A stretch of 64,000 bases of DNA from Paractinoplanes durhamensis (GTDB lineage: Bacteria > Actinomycetota > Actinomycetes > Mycobacteriales > Micromonosporaceae): contig NZ_BOML01000027.1 in assembly GCF_016862175.1 (NCBI RefSeq), positions 168,778 to 232,777 of the forward strand. The letters run 5' to 3'. The stretch's first letter is position 1. The number at the start of each line of letters is the position of its first letter. A program made the translations under genes and the position numbers. Of the stretch, positions 60,466 to 64,000 are shown piece after piece. The notes under the pieces were generated by a model, which was not told where the DNA came from, did not search any database, and saw nothing but the letters and a program-made list of their open reading frames with translations.

Positions 60466-63400
60466 ACCGAAGCCTCCGTTTGTGCCACACCCGTGCCCGC
60501 CGCGCCCACCTGCGCCGTGCCCACCTGCGCCGTGTCCCCTTGCGCCGTGTCCCCTTGCGCCGCGTCCCTCTGCGCCGCTTCCGTTTGCGCCGCGTCCCTC
60601 TGCGCTGCCAGCGCGGCGACCGTGCGCAACGCGACGAGATCCCGCAGCCGCAGGTCGATGCCGGTGGCGCGAGCGCGGCTGGTGAGTCGCATCGCGGCGA
60701 TGCTGTCGCCGCCCAGGTCGAAGAAGCTGTCCTCGGCGCCGACCGCGTCCAGCCCGAGCACCTCGGCGAACAGGGCGGCCAGGCGTTCCTCGGCCGGGCC
60801 GGCCGGGGTGCGGCCGGTGACCGTGAAGGACGGCTTCGGCAGGGCGGCCCGGTCGAGCTTGCCGTTGACCGTGAGCGGCAGCGCGGCCAGCGGGACGACC
60901 GCCGCCGGCACCAGGTACGCCGGGAGCCGCTCGGCCGCCCACGCCCGGATCTGCGCCTGGTCGGCGGTGGTCACCGCGTACGCGACAAGCCGTCCGCCGT
61001 CGGCGATGACGACGGCCTGGCCCACCGCGGGGTGGTCGCTGAGGACCGCGGCGACCTCGCCGAGCTCGACCCGGTGGCCGCGGATCTTGACCTGGTCGTC
61101 GGCCCGGCCCAGATAGTCGATGCGACCCTCGACCGTCCAGCGGACCACGTCCCCGGTGCGGTACATCCGCCGGCCGAGGGACCACGGGTCGGCGACGAAG
61201 CGCTCCGCGGTCAGCGAGCGACGGTTCAGGTACCCGAGGGCGACGCCGGCACCGCCGATGTAGAGCTCGCCGGCCACCCCCGGCGGCACCGGCCGCAGCC
61301 GGCCGTCCAGAACGTAGAGCGAGGTGTTGGCGACCGGCCGGCCGATGATGGCCCGCGGCACCTCCTTGACCCGCTGCACCACCGCGTCGACCGTGCACTC
61401 GGTCGGGCCGTAGAAGTTGTACGACTCGGTGTCGGGCAGAGCGGCCATCGCGGCCCAGAGCTGATCCGGAACGGCCTCACCGCCGACCCCGAGAACCGCC
61501 AGCCCGGCCGCGTCGAAGCCGGACGCGACGAGTTGGTCCAGGTGCGACGGAGCTACCTCGATCATGTCGATGCCGTTGTCCCGCAGCAGGGCGGCCAGCA
61601 GATCGGGGTCACGGCGCGGCTCGTCGGTGACCAGGTGGAGTTCGTCGCCACCGAGCAGCGCCAGCAGCGGCTGCCAGGAGGCGTCGAACGCGAACGACCA
61701 GTTGTGCGCGACCCGCAGCGGCCGGCCGAGGCGCTCCGCGGCCGGCCCGAGGATCCGGTCGTGGTGGCTGGCGAAGAGGTTGACCACCGTGCGGTGCGGG
61801 ACGAGGACGCCCTTGGGCCGCCCCGTCGACCCGGAGGTGTAGATGACGTACGCCGGGTGGTCGGGGGTGATGGTTTTCGGACGCCCCGCGGGGTCCGGCA
61901 TCTCGCCGTCCAGGATGAGGTGGGCGGCGTCCGGCGGCAGGAGCGGGACGGTGGCCGAGACGGCGAGCGTGACGACCGGGCGGGCATCGTCCAGCATCGC
62001 GGCGATGCGGGCCGGCGGATACTCCGGGTCGATCGGCAGGTAGGCGGCGCCCGACATCATCGCGGCCAGAATCGCCGGGACGATGTGCTCACCGCGAGGC
62101 AGCAGCAGCGCCACGATCTCCCCAGGCTCGGCACCGGCCCCCGCGATGGTCGCGGCGAGCGTCTCGGCGTCGGCCACCAGCTCGGCGTACGTCCATCGGC
62201 GCTCCCCCACCACCAGGGCCGTCGCCTGCGGGGTCCGCTCAGCCCAGCCCCGCACAAGACCCGGCAGGGTCGCCGGCGTGACCGCAAGGTCACCGGCGTT
62301 CCAGTCGACGAGCATCCGGTGCTTCTCGTTCGCGGTGAGCGCATCAGAACGGTCGACCGGCCGTTCCACATCGGTCGCGACCTCGACGGACAGCGCGATC
62401 AGCCGGTCAAGGAGAAGCCGCGCGGTGGCGTTGTCGAACCGCCCCGGCTGGTATTCGAGCGCGAGGTGCAGCCCGTCGTCCTCCGCCGCGACCAGGGTCA
62501 ACGGGTAGTGCGTGGCGTCCCGGCTCTCGACCCCGGCCAGCTTCACCCCGGCCGCACGCTGGCTGTCGTCAAGCCGGTCGGCGTCGACCGGATAGCTCTC
62601 GAAGACGACAAGCGTGTCGAACAGCTCGCCGAGCCCCGTCATCCGCTGAATCTCGGCCAGCCCGAGATGCTGATGGGCCAGCAGCAGGGCTTGCTCGTCC
62701 TGAATCCGCGCGAGGAACGCCCGCCAGCTCTCCCCCGGCAGCAGCCGCACTCGCACCGGCAGCGTGTTGATGAACAGGCCGATCGTCTCCTCGGCCCCAC
62801 TCAGCTCCGGCGGCCGACCGGCCACGGTGGCGCCGAAGACCACATCATTATGGCCGGTCAGCCGGGCGAGCAACACCGACCACAGGGCGCGGACCAGGGT
62901 ATTAGGGGTGATGCCCAGAAGTCGCACCAGCTCCGCCGCCTCGGCCGGAAGCCGCCCGGTGACCTCCTCCGGGAGACCGGGCTTGCCGCCCGGCGCGACC
63001 AGGGTGGGCTCGGCGAGTCCGTCCAGCGAGCGTTGCCACGCCGCGCGTGCCGCGTCGGCATCGGCGTCCCCCAGCCAGGCGAGAAAGTCCCGGTAGGGAC
63101 GGCTGGGCGTGGGTGCCTTCCCTGCGTACGCGGTGAAGAGCTCGCGGGCTACAAGAGGCCCCGACCAGCCGTCGACGAGCAGGTGGTGCTGGGTGAGCAC
63201 GAGCCGGTAGTGACCTTCGCCAAGACGCAGCAGCAGGAATCGCAGCAGCGGCGGCCGTTCGAGGTCGAAGGGCCGAGTCCGCTCCTCATCGGCCAGCCGC
63301 TCGGCGGCTTCCTTGGACACCTCCCGATAGCCCCAGGCAACCGTGACCTCAGCCGGAATGACCTGGACCGGAGTCCCTCCCACCGTGGTCGTAAAGCCGG

Positions 63401-64000
63401 CCCGAAGGTTCGAGTGCCGCCGCAGCAGCGTCTCCGCCGCCGCCCGCAGCCGTTCGGGTTCGAGGTCGCCATCAAGGTCAAGCTGCTGCTGAACGGTGTA
63501 GACATCCGTGCCGTCCAGCGCATGAAGGTAGAAGAGCCCTTCCTGCAACGGCGTAAGCGGAAGCACATCCACGAAGCCCGGATAGCGCCCACCGAGCTCA
63601 TCGAGATCGACTTGATCGACTTGGGCCAGCACGTCGGAGGGGGTAAGCCCTCCGGTCCCGGGCTCGGCCACAAGGGCGGAGAGGGCATCGACCCAGCGCC
63701 CGAGCAACTCCCGCACGACGTCCGCGCCCAGCACCCGCCTGGGGTATGAGATCGAAAGGACGAGTTGCCCCTCCAGAACAGACGCCTCGATGTTCAAAAC
63801 ATGCCGCGCCGCAATGTCGTCGCCGGCATCACCGCGAAGCCCTTCCCCAGACACCGGAGTCCACACTCGTCGTGCGTCCAGGCGCCCGGCCGGGCCAACG
63901 CCGTCGGCGTTCGCCGCCCTTTCGGTTCCTTCCGCTCGCGCGCTACCTGCCGCCTCCGCGGCTCCCAGCGCCCGCACGCTTCCTTCCGCCTTCGCGGCTC
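60462..64000 (-). CDS. Siderophore NRPS, C-terminal modules (5' end off window)
   Basis: The frame is open to the right edge; 1,179 codons are visible. Numbering from the GTG at 63977, residues to about 120 are the end of an epimerisation domain with the typical [11 protein letters not shown] exit. A condensation domain follows (140-560, HHLLVDG at 264-270), then an adenylation domain (about 590-1060: [43 protein letters not shown]) and a carrier with Ser1092 in DLGGDSIAA. There is no thioesterase. By eye the A-domain pocket reads D-A-Q-E-G-G-F-V-D-K, with no exact match I recall. The C-terminal tail has five-residue repeats. Confidence 0.92.
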   Translation of the reverse strand, partial: AAKAEGSVRALGAAEAAGSARAEGTERAANADGVGPAGRLDARRVWTPVSGEGLRGDAGDDIAARHVLNIEASVLEGQLVLSISYPRRVLGADVVRELLGRWVDALSALVAEPGTGGLTPSDVLAQVDQVDLDELGGRYPGFVDVLPLTPLQEGLFYLHALDGTDVYTVQQQLDLDGDLEPERLRAAAETLLRRHSNLRAGFTTTVGGTPVQVIPAEVTVAWGYREVSKEAAERLADEERTRPFDLERPPLLRFLLLRLGEGHYRLVLTQHHLLVDGWSGPLVARELFTAYAGKAPTPSRPYRDFLAWLGDADADAARAAWQRSLDGLAEPTLVAPGGKPGLPEEVTGRLPAEAAELVRLLGITPNTLVRALWSVLLARLTGHNDVVFGATVAGRPPELSGAEETIGLFINTLPVRVRLLPGESWRAFLARIQDEQALLLAHQHLGLAEIQRMTGLGELFDTLVVFESYPVDADRLDDSQRAAGVKLAGVESRDATHYPLTLVAAEDDGLHLALEYQPGRFDNATARLLLDRLIALSVEVATDVERPVDRSDALTANEKHRMLVDWNAGDLAVTPATLPGLVRGWAERTPQATALVVGERRWTYAELVADAETLAATIAGAGAEPGEIVALLLPRGEHIVPAILAAMMSGAAYLPIDPEYPPARIAAMLDDARPVVTLAVSATVPLLPPDAAHLILDGEMPDPAGRPKTITPDHPAYVIYTSGSTGRPKGVLVPHRTVVNLFASHHDRILGPAAERLGRPLRVAHNWSFAFDASWQPLLALLGGDELHLVTDEPRRDPDLLAALLRDNGIDMIEVAPSHLDQLVASGFDAAGLAVLGVGGEAVPDQLWAAMAALPDTESYNFYGPTECTVDAVVQRVKEVPRAIIGRPVANTSLYVLDGRLRPVPPGVAGELYIGGAGVALGYLNRRSLTAERFVADPWSLGRRMYRTGDVVRWTVEGRIDYLGRADDQVKIRGHRVELGEVAAVLSDHPAVGQAVVIADGGRLVAYAVTTADQAQIRAWAAERLPAYLVPAAVVPLAALPLTVNGKLDRAALPKPSFTVTGRTPAGPAEERLAALFAEVLGLDAVGAEDSFFDLGGDSIAAMRLTSRARATGIDLRLRDLVALRTVAALAAQRDAAQTEAAQRDAAQGDTAQGDTAQVGTAQVGAAGTGVAQTEASV
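60511..60600. repeat. 15-bp minisatellite, six units, in the NRPS 3' end
   Basis: Six consecutive 15-bp units begin TGCGCCG at 60511, 60526, 60541, 60556, 60571 and 60586, with a partial seventh at 60601. They encode [15 protein letters not shown]-like pentapeptides after the carrier domain. Confidence 0.92.

Noticed and set aside
60511..60600. Evenly spaced repeats resembling a CRISPR or regulatory array
   Set aside because: Units are contiguous 15-bp copies in frame with the NRPS and have no spacers; they are a coding minisatellite.
60480..63749. Plus-strand open frame of over 1,000 codons opposite the NRPS
   Set aside because: No domain or motif is recognisable, and the minus strand carries a complete NRPS module. 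Long antisense frames are expected in such high-GC coding DNA.

Overview
The window is high-GC DNA (roughly 70% by eye) with GC-ending codons, dense head-to-tail genes and many 4-bp ATGA/GTGA overlaps. Its families (small ECF sigma factor, MSMEG_1061-type flavoprotein, IdeR/DmdR-type iron box, WXG100-like secretion operon, catecholate siderophore NRPS locus) point to a filamentous actinomycete, plausibly Micromonosporaceae such as Actinoplanes. That placement is inference. I see no rRNA, tRNA, CRISPR array, insertion sequence or phage genes.

0-17.3 kb is mixed chromosomal housekeeping and accessory sequence: the 3' end of an Mrp-type ATPase gene, two SnoaL-like genes, MFS exporters (one with a divergent MarR regulator and paired operators), an ECF sigma gene sandwiched between two paralogous exported proteins, a SIMPL protein, a kinase-like P-loop protein, an iron oxygenase, a PEBP protein and small enzymes. 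Two decay scars lie here: an M48 peptidase gene that has lost its catalytic middle (6.6 kb), and a divergent alcohol dehydrogenase/MarR pair that has lost both 5' ends (12.33 kb).

17.3-35.6 kb is a catabolic island, almost entirely on the minus strand. It has a sugar-type ABC importer, a carboxymuconolactone-decarboxylase-like protein, a LysR regulator, a two-domain extradiol-type dioxygenase, two aldehyde dehydrogenases, a fumarylacetoacetase-fold hydrolase, an alpha/beta hydrolase, GlcG and MetE-like proteins, an L-2-hydroxyglutarate-oxidase-like flavoprotein, an amidohydrolase, a TPP enzyme and an Ldh-family dehydrogenase. Three copies of a 19-bp palindrome (GYGCAA-N7-YTGCAC) sit at its main control points and suggest a LysR regulon. 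The substrate is unknown; a ring-cleavage route is the best guess.

35.6-47.9 kb holds a hybrid histidine kinase, a ClpX-type zinc-finger/HTH protein preceded by tandem palindromes, and a four-gene operon resembling a type VII secreted effector with putative immunity partners (WXG100-like protein with a YxxxD tail, 465-residue protein ending in HExxHxxQ, lipoprotein, small membrane protein). It also has a LacI regulator, a DUF1062-like protein, a threonine-synthase-like PLP enzyme, a serine hydrolase and a two-component pair.

47.9-64 kb is a siderophore locus on the minus strand, continuing beyond the window: NRPS (D-residue upstream, C-A-PCP at the end), a heterodimeric ABC pair, an alpha/beta hydrolase, a siderophore-interacting reductase, a cation/proton antiporter, then an iron-boxed operon for 2,3-dihydroxybenzoate synthesis and activation, an N-hydroxylase and a phosphopantetheinyl transferase. 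Together they predict a mixed catecholate-hydroxamate siderophore. The NRPS and one ABC gene carry tandem-repeat expansions in their coding sequence.
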